Both the position numbers and the translations under genes were made by a program. Shown piece by piece: positions 33,625 to 46,724 of a DNA stretch of 64,000 nucleotides (the first letter of the stretch is position 1; the number at the start of each line of letters is the position of its first letter). The notes beneath the pieces were generated by a model, which saw nothing but the letters and a program-made list of their open reading frames with translations, ran no database searches and was not told the DNA's origin. Source of the DNA: Liolophura sinensis (lineage: Eukaryota > Mollusca > Polyplacophora > Chitonida > Chitonidae); NCBI RefSeq assembly GCF_032854445.1, contig NC_088306.1, forward strand, positions 16,029,764 through 16,093,763, in the 5' to 3' direction.

Positions 33625-34342
33625 GTAAGTTAAATTACCGCACATGGTTTGTTACTGGTATAGAAATATCGGTACACCAAGCACATGGCTAATTATAATA
33701 TTCATGCTATGTAGATCATTACGACGTCACGAAATTCGGTGGAATCCCTTTCACCGTCTACCATATAGATAGCGATTACACTGGCGTAATAACGTAATAT
33801 CGATACTACGAGTCTATGCGGGGTGGAATTTAGTAACTTGCTACTCACCATACCAATCTTGAGATCCTTTATGAGCAATTTACCCAAAACAATACGTAAA
33901 GGGTGAAGTCGGAGTTCATCCAATCTATTGTCACCCCCACCAAATCCGGTGGTGGATGTTGATTAACTGTTCCTTGGGGATTTTCTACGAATGTAGCTGT
34001 TTATAGACTGACGTTTGGGAGGGGAACTGGCTGTTGACGGCTTGCTAAAGGGATTCACGCCAGTGTTGGCAGAGATCGCGACAGTTGGGGACGAGATGAA
34101 ACTGAAGAGATGTGTTATCTAGGTAACATGGACTGAACATTCCAGCAATTTCGGTGTATTCTGTTTCTGTCCTAGTAGTAAATGTCTCAGGCTCATATAA
34201 ATACATAGGCCTGTTTATGACCTTGAAAATCAGTTACATGGAGATGCCTATTATTTAATCTGAATTGAACATACCACCATATATGGTGATATTAGTTTCA
34301 ATATCCAGTTTATTATGCACTACCTCCTTTTCACCATATTAG

Positions 34343-34429
34343 GATCCGGAAGATTACAGAAGCTTACCCTGCCTACCTGGTACCTGGAAGATGATAGAAG
34401 CACCAAAGGGATATTTTAACTTTTCGTGA
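34343..34429 (+). CDS. Second coding exon of the same gene
   Basis: A pyrimidine-rich acceptor (CTCCTTTTCACCATATTAG) precedes GATCCGGAAG, which continues the phase-0 frame. The exon reads through LPGTWKMIEAPKGYFNFS to TGA (34427-34429), giving a 42-residue protein. Alternatively the exon ends at 34425, where GTGAAT could serve as donor. The G-x-W-K pattern near an N terminus recalls fatty-acid-binding proteins and lipocalins, but this is a resemblance only. Later exons expected for that family were not found. Function unknown. Confidence 0.4.
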   Translation, partial: DPEDYRSLPCLPGTWKMIEAPKGYFNFS

Positions 34430-35886
34430 ATCATTTATTCCACTCGCGAGAACTGTTTGTTAATTTTGTACTCATCTATAACTGTATTCTTAATCTCTTT
34501 TTTCTATGAGCCTGTTATTTCTTTAGATCATTATACTGTCTTATATTTATTATAGCACCCAGGAACCCTATAGGTTATTAGAGTACCTAAAACTCTAATG
34601 TCATTTCTTCCTCTGGGATCTTATGTTTGGAGATTTATTAGAGAATTTCCTACAATAACAATTATCCCGGGGGGTAGGGCGCGACAGTACTCATAAAAAA
34701 TATTTAACAAATGTTTAACTGGTAGGTTTATTACAAAGATCTAAGAATATCTATTTTGAGAATTGCCAAATATTTGGTGATATAATTTAGTACTGCTCTG
34801 ATCAGCGTTGAGGAAGTTTAATTGTGATCAATCAATTGAACAGGACCACCTACAATGCTTGTAACATTAAACAAACAATATTTTAATTTTGGCCTAATAT
34901 TAGGCTACATAACCGTGCTAACATGCTTGGTAAATGAGACGTAACAAACTTGCTAAACTGTGCTGACAAACTCAATACTGTTGTGCTGACAAATCCATTA
35001 ACATGTGTGTTTAACACTTACTAAAATGTGCTAACATACCGGCCAATACTTGGCTGACAAGTTTGTGATACTTACAAAAAAAGTCGAAGTAATTTGTTGC
35101 TCAACTTGTGTGTTCGTCTACTGTAAGAATCTGTAAATTTATACTTGTTTTGAAAATTTACAGATCCATGATACAGATATGTGCGAAGCATGATCAGTGA
35201 TGTATACAACAGAAAATTGCCTGTAAAACGTGCTGTGTAGTTACAATTCTACACTGGAGCAGAATGCTGCTACATCTCGTTATCTTGATCTGTCATCCGG
35301 AAGACAGGTTGTGATGAAATGTCCATATCATGTGTTCACTATAGCAACAAGGTGCTAAGCCCACATCACGATTTCGCTATCAGTCTACTTGGGGAGCGAA
35401 ATTTATTTATTGAGCCGATAAAACGATTCCGGTTTATTTCCCATGTGTAGGCTGATTTTTTGCATTTGTGAAGGCATCATCGTGCCATCTCGCTTTTAAG
35501 GCACAACAAAAACAACAGCTAGTTGTCCCAAAGGATCAGGGTTCTTGCTGAATCACAGCGCAATAGCCACGGCTATATCGTATTGCAAATAAGCACCCAA
35601 TGATCGCGTTGCTTCAACTCCCCATGTAGTACTTATTTTTTGGAGCTTTCTGCACTCGGCAACTCTTGTTGCTCATTGAACTCAATAAAGCTTTTTATAA
35701 ACATTCTTGAGATTTTATAGGCTGAAGTTTAAGTGTATTTGAGACGCACACATAGAAACTAACGTGGATATACACTGAAATCGTGCCCTAATCTAATACC
35801 ACGTAAAACACGATTTTGGCAAGTGAGGAAATGAAATGTACATGTATAAGAAGGGCAAGGTTTGGACGACATCTCACGCTGTCCAG
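34430..35886. other. Unassigned; possible intron
   Basis: 34920-35070 has loosely repeated GTGCTGACAAA units. AATAAA occurs at 35685 with no coding ORF before it. No continuation of the 34343 exon could be identified. Confidence 0.3.
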
Positions 35887-36146
35887 TCATATATGTTCCA
35901 AACTAATGTTCATATAGACGTTTTTGGCTTCCCTTTGGAGCAAGTTACACATTAACTGGAGCGTTGTGGGTACAAAATTATTCTTTTTGCTCAGTGATGG
36001 ATTTCGGGAAAAACCTTTAAAACTCTTCTTCTCAAGCAGTTCGTGCAGACTGCTTGGAAGTCGTGAAACTTCAGACAATTCTAGTCTGGCTTTGAATTTC
36101 AAGGTCGCTTTCTGCATTGTTTCCATTCTGCTATCCTCATCTAATG
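35887..36146 (-). CDS. Candidate 3'-terminal exon, gene unidentified
   Basis: On the minus strand GCACTTTCTGTGTGTCAG is a reasonable acceptor; 85 codons follow, starting LDEDSRMETMQKATLKFK and ending KNVYMNISLEHI-stop. The composition (Lys, Leu, Ser, Glu) is protein-like and has no low-complexity bias. The plus-strand ORF over the same bases is less plausible. No domain is recognised, no upstream exon is confirmed, and transposon origin is possible. Confidence 0.3.
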
Positions 36147-38751
36147 CTGACACACAGAAAGTGCGGTCTCACTGGAACAGACTGCTGTGACACCAGACGT
36201 GCTGACTGTCACAGTATTGTGATAATCAATGGCCCAAATATGACTTGGCTCAGTTTTGATCTCCAGTCTTTAACTAAATATGCCCTACATTTTGGCTGAG
36301 TAACCGTCATGATCTTGGCGACATGTTGTTTTCTCTATTTTTTTAAGTATCAAATAAATATAAAAGACTTATATAAAAGGCACAAACACATCCACACAAC
36401 TGCTGGTGCAACTAGGACAGCAACTAACGAAACAGCATCTAATAAACATAATGATGGTTACTTCCCACATTGTTAATTTTTTCCCGTAAAGGTTTACTGC
36501 AAAAAGGGGCAGTCGGACTGCACCCGATTCAGTAAAATTTTGTGATGTTTGGGTTAACATTTATCTTGGTAAATTTTTACCGGTCATGAGTAGACAATTT
36601 CTGAAACGTATTACTCAAAAAGATCCATGCTGCCAAGATTTGTAGTCCTCATTCATGCATGGTGCAGTAGGCCTGTTTGCTTAAAGAAATCAGTGATTTA
36701 ATATACATAATTTAGGAAACACAAGCCTCTTACATGACCAAATGTATGGAAGTCGGGCTATTTGGGTGGAGAGTGGGATATACCCGTACATGAATACGTA
36801 CATATTTACTGGCTGTTACTACGCAAGATAAAGGATTACTTTTTCATTCAGTAAAAATACGTTAGTTCATCGTACAAAGGACACATGGAAACAAGAGTGC
36901 TAGCCGTATATTTGGAAGCTGTACTATTGTTGTTATTCCGTCACCATACACCTTACCAAATTTCTAACAAAAGGCTGTTACTGAGTTAGCGAAAGCTGGA
37001 TTTGAACTCCATCCATCAAGACTGTTCCTGAACGGAGCCTGCCTGAACCACTAGCCATAAAACTCCCTTTTTAAACCTGTTACGTATTCGACTCCAGGGT
37101 CCACAATGTGTAGACACTGTCCAAGGCTTTGCTGCCGCGTGGAACATCTCCACGGCACAGCGGAACTCTTTAGCGAAATGTTTCCTGAAAGTCAGATCTC
37201 GCTTCGGGCGTCAACAGAATGTTAAACGACACCTGTGTCAGCTCGGCTTTTCCGGATGTATTTCAGGTGTTATTTTTTATACTACACACAACGTCGAAGC
37301 CATGTACGCTTTACTCTCCCGTTTGCTTAATTCAAAATGCCTCCGGGATTTATTTCAACTGTCTCCAACGTGTGAACGTCTTAACTGTGAAATGCTTAGC
37401 TAATTTTAATAGAGAGCATTTGCTGATAGATATTCCGACTCTTTGGTCTTTTTTCCAATTTGGAATGGCGCTAACTGCTTTATAATTCATCAACCGGGAC
37501 AGCGACAAAACAAGAACGTTGTCTGGCTATTGATTCTTCTCAAGGCTGAAAACAATGTTCAATTATCTGAAAATGTCAAAGTGCCCTCTGCGGACTTCTG
37601 TCTTACCACGAACAGAGCATTTAGGCGTAGACATGGTCGCCAGGGTTTGTTTTATTAATTAGTGTCTACTTCAGTATCCTTTATCACTTGGGCCGAATAT
37701 CTTTAGACTGTCCGTATTTTGTCCACTGACGTGTAAAGCGTAGAGAACTGGTTCAAGTTAGAAGGTCATTAAAACCAACAGTGCGCATTAATTCATTTCT
37801 TAACAACCCAGTTTCTTTTGGATATTTTTTTCCGTATATTTTTATTTCTTTTGCATATTAGTTACTTCCTCTCTTCCGCGATAAAAATTTATGTGGCTCC
37901 GACTGATTACAGTTACTGATATCTCACAAAAAAACTGAAGAATGTCGCCTATGTAGTATCAAAAATAACACTTCTTAGGACTTCTTGCCACAAATCAATC
38001 ATCTAAATGTACGATATTAAAAAAACAAAGACTTCGATTTTTGTAAGCTGCTGTGTCTGAACGATCGGAGTGCTCGAGAGGAAGAGCACATCATTTACAA
38101 TCAGGGTTCCAGGACGTGAGATCGAACTTACAATTCTTAGAAGTTCTGATCTGATCCGCATTGATTTTGACTCAGACGAAAGTTCAAGCAAGGTCAACTC
38201 ATCGTTCAAGTAGGAAGATGACCTTTAATCAGTAGCATGACCTCATCAAGTAAGAAGTACGTCATTCCCTTCCCCTGCTGTCATCATGTACACATTGTCC
38301 ATTTCGTCTTCCCTTGACGAAAGCTGAAATCCATTTCACCAGACAATGGTCTGTAACTGTCAGCTCATCGTGGAGTTGCTTCGCATAATCTGTCACTCTG
38401 TCATTCAATGGCCTTCATGTCGCTGTCTGCGATGGAAGAGGAAGGAAGTGGATGTCATATGGAAGAATGGATAATAAATTGCACCATTACACCTCAAAAA
38501 ATAATCTGTTTTAACAGAAAGTCTGTTGTGTGAGTGATATAAGAAGGTGTTATACTGTGTCATATTCAACATAATATCCTGTTAGTCTCTAAAACAATGT
38601 TAATGTTGAATTAGTGGAATACGTGTGTTATATATATAACAGAAGTATCTGCTGGGATAGCAGAACACACTCTAGCGTCACTCAGACAACAGGTTTTCTT
38701 AACAGATTAATTTTTCGAGTGTACCATTAGTTGTCTGAATGTACATTTTCT
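36147..38751. other. Unassigned; tRNA-like relic at 37.0 kb
   Basis: On the minus strand 36985-37075 has ATGGCTAGTGGTTCAGGC (A-box-like) and GGAGTTCAAATCC (B box) about 50 bp apart, a tRNA-like SINE head or pseudogene. The ORFs at 37219-37485 and 37443-37658 have no domain. 38080-38140 is weakly tRNA-like. Confidence 0.35.
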
Positions 38752-38822
38752 GTACATTCACCGGTTAGGTGTGACCATTTGCCAGCCATCACACAGGTTT
38801 ACTCTTTATGCTGTACGTCTTT
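38752..38822 (+). repeat. Dispersed family B, short fragment
   Basis: ACATTCACCGGTTAGGTGTG, CCATTTGCCAGCCATCACAC and TTTACTCTTTATGCTGTACG follow the distal part of family B. Confidence 0.5.
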
Positions 38823-41026
38823 AATTATATCTGTTCCAAATCAAACCTTTAAAAAAAAGCTGAAGCTTTACCTTCACCATGTTTCTATTTCAATGGCGCA
38901 CAGAATTCAGACGATTAGTTTTAACACGAAATAATTCTATTTATTTATTTATTTATTTATGTAGAACACATAAGACTGTTATAAAGACCTCCGCCTTCAC
39001 TTAAATATGACAAGGAGCTCGTAATATTTTCCAACCCGAGGGAAAATATGAACTATGGCAACTGTTTTAATCAGCCTTAATGCGCACCACAAAGATTAAT
39101 TTAGAGCAAATAAATTAAAAAAAATAATAATAAATCAACTGATACAGTTGCAAACCACTATACCCCAAACAGCCTCCTCTTCAACACATCTTCACAATCT
39201 TTGGAATTACGATTACTGAGGTAAAAAGCCTTTGTCGCCGTCATAATTCCACTGTAAAAGATCGATAGTCACATCTCCAGAAACCGATTATGTATTGATT
39301 ATGATTACGATGAGAGCTTACTCCAGCCAGATATACTTTGTGTGGTGTTCCACTTCCCCCAAAATTCACACCGTTTCCACTGAATGGGCGTTTGGAAGAC
39401 CTTTTGTGAGGGATTAAGCGGAATTCCTTTCTGCGCAAGCGGGTTCATGCCATTTGGCATACAGAGCAGATTTATCTTTTAAGCTGCGTTTCTCAAGCTT
39501 GATGTTTTATCGTCTCATTAGGTACATGTATGAATTCAGCTGACCAAGTAAAAGTAAGCAAATAATTCTATAAAATATTATTTTTTTTCTGATTCCCAAT
39601 CGCTTATTATTAATGGTGAGGAAGGTAGTTTGAACTCCCCTGCAAGAATAGGATTACACCATACATACAGCGCTACGAGTGATACTTAACACAGTGTCCG
39701 ACCTTTGTAACAAGGGTGTATACATTTGACAAATTTCCATAGAACTCCGAAGTTACATAAAGTACATCTTCTCGAACCAAGGTATATAGACTGAGTAAAG
39801 TATGGGATCACTTGGCTTGCGAAGATGCATATAGCAAGAACTTTGTTCAACAAGGTGTAATACAAAAGAAGCTGGTTGAAATGTTGGCCCTAAGATTGTG
39901 TTACATTTGCTCACGTATACAATATGCGTGTAATTTCTATATCTCAAAATGTAATTAACATGGTAAAAAAAGGTGGACGATGATCGCACTGACGCCAAAA
40001 ACTGGGACGCATGCGCATTTAAAAATGTACAACAATTGCCAGAATCATAAGAACACCATCCGGATCAAGATCAAGAACAACAACAACAACGCGGACCTTC
40101 CGTGGAGCTGATCGTTGCCGCAAAAATACTTCTAAACACAACTGATAAGCTGAAGCTGTATGTTCGCGGCTCATCGCTCACCAGGGCTCCTGAGTCGGCA
40201 ACAGTGTAATTGGAAGTTCTGGCACGTCGCGTGGACCATAAGGGAACCCCATTAAAATGCCTCCATTACGTTATAATTAGACCTAGGCCATGACTGATCT
40301 CATCTCGTGAATAATTCATACGCCTAAGCCAAGCAATTTACTGTTAAGGATTTTGCTCGATCGAGGAATTCAATCCCAGAATGACGTAAAACAGAACCTC
40401 GTACAAAACTTTCAATAGATGTCGGTCATTTCATTTGTATACAGTTTTGGATTATATCACCACATCTAACACATTGGCTCTGAAAAGAGCAATGCTGCTA
40501 TTACATAATCGGTGTTTAACGCCGATCTCATGAATATTCATTAGCACCAGTTACCGTTAAAACTAGGAATACATGACCCCATGGATCAACGCCCATCGCA
40601 TTCCACAATAACCAATTAGACGTCATCACGTATTGTCACCATGACTTAAATACAGCACTGCCATCGAAGAATATTACCCGGACAATTGGAGTTCAAACCC
40701 GGATAGAGCTAAATCCTCAAGAATCCAGAATTTTGGTACGTGGCTGCTGTGCTGCTCTATCCCAATGCTGAATACTTCTATTCCGCATGGCCTAATTTTC
40801 TATGGGCTTCAGTTTTTTTTAACGCTTTCAGTATTTCGCTGACGATGTGTCGTGAATAGATTTGAGGTTATTGAAACACAAAAGCCGTTTGTGTTTTCAA
40901 TAGAATTACCAGCGCCAGATAAAGAGATGAGTTTGGATATATACGTAGTAGAGCGTAGGCAATGAAATGAGCTACAATAGCAACGGAGTTAGTGGATAGA
41001 GTGGATCAGTTTGAATAGAACGACTA
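38823..41026. other. Unassigned; (TTTA)n at 38.94 kb
   Basis: Contains a (TTTA)n run at 38938-38960 and (CAA)n near 40077-40088. The short ORFs carry no domain. No splice-bounded exon of quality was found. Confidence 0.35.
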
Positions 41027-41790
41027 GAGAGTAGATAGGGGCACGGCTTTGAACAGCTCTACCAGAAAGCAGATAACTACTAGAGAGTAGATAGGGGCAC
41101 GGCTTTGAACAGCTCTACCAGGAAGCAGATAACTACTAGAGAGTAGATAGGGGCACGGTTTTGACCAGCTCTACCAGAAAGCAGATAACTACTAGAGACT
41201 AGATAGGAGCATAGGTTTGAACAGTTCTACCAGAAAGCAGATATTGTTATCAGTTTGAACAAAACTACTAGAGAGTAGATAGGGACACAGGTTTGAATAC
41301 GGCTACCAGAAAACAAATATTGTTATCAGTTTGAACAGAATTACTAGAGAGTAGATAGGGGCACAAGTTTGAATACGGCTACCAGAAAACAAATATTGTT
41401 ATTAATTTGAACAGAATTACTGGAGAGTAGATAGGGGCACAAGTTTGAATACGGCTACCAGAAAACAAATATTGTTATTAATTTGAACAGAATTACTGGA
41501 GAGTAGATAGGGGCACAAGTTTGAATACGGCTACCAGAAAACAAATATTGTTATTAATTTGAACAGAATTACTGGAGAGTAGATAGGGGCACAAGTTTGA
41601 ATACGGCTACCAGAAAACAAATATTGTTATTAATTTGAACAGAACTACTAGAGAGTAGATAGGGGCACAAGTTTGAATACCCCTACCAGAAAACAAATAT
41701 TGTTATTAATTTGAACAGAATTACTAGAGAGTAGATAGGGGCACAGGTTTGAATAGATCTACCAGAAAGGAGAAATTATTGTCAGTTTGG
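41027..41790. repeat. Minisatellite with 56-bp and 76-bp units
   Basis: The marker GAGAGTAGATAGGGGCAC (or a close variant) recurs at 41027, 41083, 41139 and 41195 (56-bp spacing), then at 41271, 41347, 41423, 41499, 41575, 41651 and 41727 (76-bp spacing). The longer unit carries about 20 extra bases (TTGTTAT-A-TTTGAACAGA). The change of unit length is abrupt. A G run (41809-41826) closes the array. Confidence 0.95.
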
Positions 41791-41826
41791 ATATATCAAT
41801 ATGGAAGTGGGGGGGGGGGGGGGGGG

Positions 41827-42767
41827 TGGCGGGGATCATTCAAGTAAATAGTAGATAAAGATATCAGATCAAACTTCTCTAGTCACGCTAGTAGGGAACT
41901 GATAACATATTATTTTCAAATCCTCTTGCAGGTAATAAATAGACAAGAGATATTACTTTGAAAAGGTCTAGCAGGAGGCAGATCATATTGACGTGGCGAT
42001 TCTTATGAATATTTTAATTTTGTGCGTATGATCTGTGGCCTGGTCAGCGGGGCTTGGAACCGTCACAATGATTATCAAGCGTATTGTGACAGATGAGAAG
42101 CTTCTTCCGGCGGATATGACGAAAACCATCTGATGCGTTCCATGTTTTCCCGCCAATAGTGCAAAGTTTGGTGTAAAATTTGAAACATCTTCCTAATGAG
42201 AAGAACGCTATGGAAACATGGGTAACGAGTATGAGAAACTCTCATCTGAGGAACCTTAACAACAGCAACAACAAGGTCCAAAGTCTATTTTCCCGGAAGA
42301 AAATATATCCACAGTTTAATCATGTCGTCTTCATTCCTGTATAATGGGGAACTCGTTAAATTCCCTTCCGCATGTAATAAAACGATCCAAAGCTGTGAAC
42401 TTTTTTGTTCTTTCCTTTATTACGTCACAATAATCGGTATATTACGCATAAAGTATGTTTTATACAAGTACTGCAACGTGCCAGAAGAAGAAAACAACGT
42501 GTTTCCACGGTGGTTAGGACCTTCTGTGGCGTTCGTCCTCTAGCCTCCAATTCCAGACGTCTGTCAAGCTGTTATCAACGTCTACCTAAATAGTAGGCTT
42601 TATCACGTAACGCATTGTGACGCCATTATACAACCGCTCTATAGCACATGGCATAATGCTCACAATATTTGTAATATAACCCTTCATCAGTTATTAAACA
42701 TCCCCAAAAATCGAATACGAAACCTCACCATGGGCACACATTGTCACGTGTCTAATGAAGTACGAGA
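41827..42767. other. Unassigned sequence
   Basis: ORFs at 42075-42281 (-) and 42322-42593 (+) lack motifs. No repeat copy recognised. Confidence 0.35.
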
Positions 42768-43062
42768 GGGCTGTTGTTATTTGCATGCCCATAGATCTCC
42801 ATAAGATCTAATAACACTGAATGTGGGAGTCCTTCTGCGACCGACGAGTCATCGACGAGATTCTGTCTTGATAGCGACCATTCTGTGTCCACCGTGTACA
42901 TTAGCTACTTGACAGTTAAATATGTCCTAAGAGGTTTCCTTTAACATTAGTTCACAGGACGTACTTAAAAGAGTCATCAAAAGATCCAGCCAGAGATCAA
43001 ACAGATCGGCGTGGAATTTTACAGTTACATATAACGGGAAGTGTATCACGCCATGATTATGG
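42768..43062 (-). repeat. Dispersed family C, copy 3
   Basis: Reverse complement of 10649-10965: ATTTGCATGCCCATAGATCT, GTCTTGATAGCGACCATTCT, TGTGTCCACCGTGTACATTA, then CTTTAACATTAGTTCACAGG and TAACGGGAAGTG. Confidence 0.75.
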
Positions 43063-43103
43063 ATAAAGTTAAATCTTCTCATGGCACTGTACAGTGGTAA
43101 TGA

Positions 43104-43368
43104 ATTATTTATTTATTTATTTGATTGGTGTTTTACGCCGTACTCAAGAATATTTCACTTATACGTCGGCGGCCCGCATCATGGTGGAAGGAAACCTGGC
43201 AGAGCTCGGGGGAAACCCACGACCATCCGCAAGTTGCTGGAAGACCTTCCCATGAACAGCTGGAGAGGAAGCCAGCATGAGCTGTACTTGAAGTCACAGC
43301 GACCGCATTGGTGAGAGGCTCATGGGTCATTACGCTGCGCTGGCGCGCTAACCAACTAAGGCCCCCAA
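43104..43368 (-). mobile_element. SINE-A, full length, reverse
   Basis: From the TTATTTATTTATTTATTTGA tail through the core to GCGCTAACCAACTAAGGCCC (reverse of the A box). Flanking TGGTAATGA (43095-43103) and TGGAAATGA (43369-43377) agree at 8 of 9 positions, a likely target-site duplication. Confidence 0.92.
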
Positions 43369-43757
43369 TGGAAATGATGATTTTGTGCTAAATGGTGCCC
43401 GGGGATTTTCCCTTTTAAAGAACGCCTTTCCTCAACAAACATTAGGTCTATAATCTGTTATATTAGTCTCAGCTATAAGGCAGCAAAATCTGGGTTTCCT
43501 AGACTCGTCCCTTGCAAGTGTCGTCTGGTGAGAAACGTTACCAAAGATGACGGGGTCTCATCTAGCTGATCTATCGACAAACGGTTTGGCGATCAGGTCG
43601 TATACAAGGATCATAAATGTGCTAGCTCTGCACTGGAATCAGATTTTCAGAATAAGCAACTGAGTGTAGTTCCTGAAAAATCCCGCCAGCAGGGCCTAAG
43701 TACTCTTGATGGCTTGACTGGGGTTATCTCAGACTTCAGGGAAGCTACGCAATCTAC
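43369..43757. other. Unassigned sequence
   Basis: No signal recognised. Confidence 0.3.
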
Positions 43758-43985
43758 GCGTCGAAACAGATATTCGTACACTAGCCGTCAACCAATAAGG
43801 ACGGTTCAGGTCAATAATCATAATACCAATTCCCAAAACGACGTTTACCACAAACCACCAAAGAACAAAGAAAGTATATAAAGCATGAAATTAGCACGGA
43901 ATCATGAAAAGAACGGTCAACAGTTTTCAACTATATTTGAAAAACGCAAGGTATGTGAAATCAGCTTTTAAATTGTGTACCGTAC
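43758..43985 (+). repeat. Dispersed family D, copy 2
   Basis: Similar to 13900-14150, most clearly at GCGTCGAAACAGATATTCGT and GAAAAACGCAAGGTATG. Here too a C copy is within 1 kb, but inverted. Confidence 0.5.
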
Positions 43986-45892
43986 TAGGATATAAGTTGT
44001 CAATAATAAAATATCTATCTCAGCTGCGCTGTGATTATTCAGCCAAAAGACCTAACTGGATCAGCTGCATTGCAAAATAATGCCTACTTTATTGTGTGTT
44101 TAGCGCGATTATATTCTGAACAGGCTTGAAGATTACCATTCGTTTCGTGAACCCACTGAGGAACCGATTCGGATCCCATAATTATGCCTAGGAAGACCTT
44201 TTATTGCCAGACCGTAACCCGAGTAGATAGAGAGGAGGGAAATAAACCTTGCCCTCTGACGGCGATTATTGAACGGTGAAAATAAATACGATTTTCCACA
44301 ACATTTAACCCGCAGTTTGTTTTGTGGCACAGTCGTAAATAACATGACAAGGATCGCATCATCGAGCGAATCATCTAAACGCCACCAGTTCTCAAAGCCG
44401 GAATATACGGCAAATGTAGCTTCTTTCGAAGTCGTAAAGTATGAGAATGCTAAACATGCACCCCAAAGGAAAACAAAATAAATGCTTACCATGGTTTGAA
44501 CTGTGAATAAATAAACAATGGCTGACAAGAGATTTGTAGTAGTAAAGACCATGGCTCACGATGATAAACCCGGTAAAGTTGTATCATGGATACTGTATGT
44601 GAATGAAGTTTTATCATATGGAGGCCGGATAAGGCTATCGCTTCGTACCATCGCTTGGCGATCCATATTACCATGATAAAACTATAGTTGAACATACATG
44701 TATGGTATAATCTATGTTCTGCGTTGTGCGAGCATGCAACGTGAAGGCCCAACATGCAAAAAATATATACAGAGCTAACTGAACACAATCAATCCTCTTT
44801 CTCATTTTGTGCGTATCGAAGGCCTACATTTGCTGTTGTTTTTCTTTTTCATTCTTACACTTGATTCTTAGCGAATATAAAGCTGTTCAACGTGTGAATG
44901 AGGAATGGAACACGATATATAAACCTTGTATTGATCGACAAATGTGAACAGGTATGCTGGGTATAACTAACTAAAACACGCAGCAATTTGTAAAATGGAG
45001 GACTCTAATAATGCTTCTCATGGTTAAAGTAGGGGTGCAACTTTAAGCGCAAAATTGACAACGCGACAGTAATTCTAGGCTTTTCCAACGAAAAAACAAT
45101 AATGAACACTACTTATATTAGCCTAAAAAATAATGAAAAGATCATTACATATAGAAAATCTACTTAAAAATAGTTGAATACTTTAAAATGGAAGAAAGTG
45201 TTGTCAATATTACGGGGAAGGGGCTTGAATTAAAAGACAAATGGAGCAGCAGCTATGTATTTAAAGAACAAACAAACGTATAAAAATGCGAGTGGAGGGG
45301 AGAGCAAAGATGTGGCTACATATAAATGTTAGTCTTCTGATTGGTGAAAAGAAAACAACCAAAAAAAACCAATGCCTCTCACGAATTATAAATAACATAC
45401 TATATAAACAGGTTTCTATTCGTAAATTTTCTAACAGCCGTGATATTATCCGCAGAATAACATAACTACCTCTTGGTTGACCGCTTCCTCAACGTAAGGT
45501 GTACCTGATCTCCAGCTAGCTTCACGACCAGATGTAAAGTCTCCACAACCATGCATTTGTTGCAGTGGATTTTACCATGAGTTTTATCACGGTAAAACCA
45601 TGGTATTTGTTTTGTAATAAGGCATTGAACTATAGCTATAATGAGGATTTATCTGTACATGGCGACAAACTGTTTTGATCAAGCTTAGAACGCACATAAA
45701 TCATTTGTACGGTGCGGTCATATATGTAGACAATAAATAAATAGCTATATCGATTTCCAAGCAAACGGAGATAACGTCCAAAGTACTTCACTCCGAAATG
45801 TTTGCAGGTGTGAACTTTGCGTTTTCTATAGTGGTCCCGATAGAGCACCTGAAGACTCTACCGACATATAACACCATTGAACCAGAGTTTTT
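43986..45892. other. Unassigned; hydrophobic ORF and stem-loop
   Basis: A minus-strand ORF (44133-44552) has a hydrophobic N-terminal half. GTAAGC follows its early ATG (44465-44470), suggesting at most a small splice signal. Imperfect stem-loop at 44608-44690 (AGTTTTATCAT paired with ATGATAAAACT). No family recognised. Confidence 0.25.
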
Positions 45893-46095
45893 GTTCGTCG
45901 TGAAGTTTTAGATGTGCCGTCTGTTCTCTCCATTCAAGGTCCCAATAGGAATCTTGAGAAAATTATAGCCACAAAACAACATTAAACTCGCGTTTGTCCT
46001 CGTCGCGAAGGGTTCCACATTCCGCCTGTGCTCTTTAGCCAATGTCCCAGCAGAAATCCTCTAAACTTTACGAGCACATAACCACACTGCGGGAC
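45893..46095. repeat. Diverged tandem duplication, about 110 bp
   Basis: Two blocks starting CGTCGTGAAG and CGTCGCGAAG share GCCGTCTGTTCTCT/GCCTGTGCTCTTT, GTCCCA-YAG-AATC and the order AGCACATAACCAC/AGCCACAAAACAAC. Confidence 0.5.
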
Positions 46096-46724
46096 TTGCC
46101 TAACCAGATAATCATGTGCCTGATTCCTTCAGGGATAGACTTCATCAATCGTCTAGTAATCATACCTGACAGCTCATGATAATACAGACGACTTGTCTGA
46201 TGTGAGAAAGGATACACGTATGATGAGAGCTCTCTACTGTTTCGGGTATAAAAAGTCTATTTCCCTCGATACGTTTTATCCAAAACAGAACACCAGAGTC
46301 TGAGTATTTGAAGGTGAACGTGTGATGTTTGGTGTGATTACTTGATGTGCAGAAATTCTCGAGGGAAATAAACAAGGTATGTACATGTTACATTACAGCA
46401 AAATTCGTTGCAGATATACAGATCTTCTGGTAAAATAACACACACATTATATGAACTGACACTGCCAGATGTATAAAATGTCGCAACAAACGGCGCCAGG
46501 CTTGCTAGTTCCACACACACGGAAGAAGAGCACTTTTATGGGACTAAGTGTTTACTGTGTGGGCAACTCGGATGACCACGTCAATGCCCCAGATCCCTCT
46601 AAAGTCCTAACTATAAATGCAAAATGAGCTAAACAGGTATAGACGTCATTTTAGAAAGTGGATTAAGCAACAGCATTATCGTTAATCGGGATTACACTTT
46701 CTGAATATAGCACAGATTCTAGTG
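46096..46724. other. Unassigned sequence
   Basis: No signal recognised. Confidence 0.3.

Noticed and set aside
33702-33950. Minus-strand open frame ending at a GTGAGT donor
   Set aside because: The acceptor side has no pyrimidine tract and two different frames look equally good; it lies inside intron 1 of the plus-strand gene.
37219-37485. Possible continuation of the 34343 exon (GVNRML...)
   Set aside because: A weak likeness to cellular retinoid-binding proteins, but a stop lies 6 codons upstream and there is no acceptor in phase.
44133-44552. 139-codon hydrophobic minus-strand ORF
   Set aside because: No recognisable family, no clear upstream exon; hydrophobicity alone is common in AT-rich frames.
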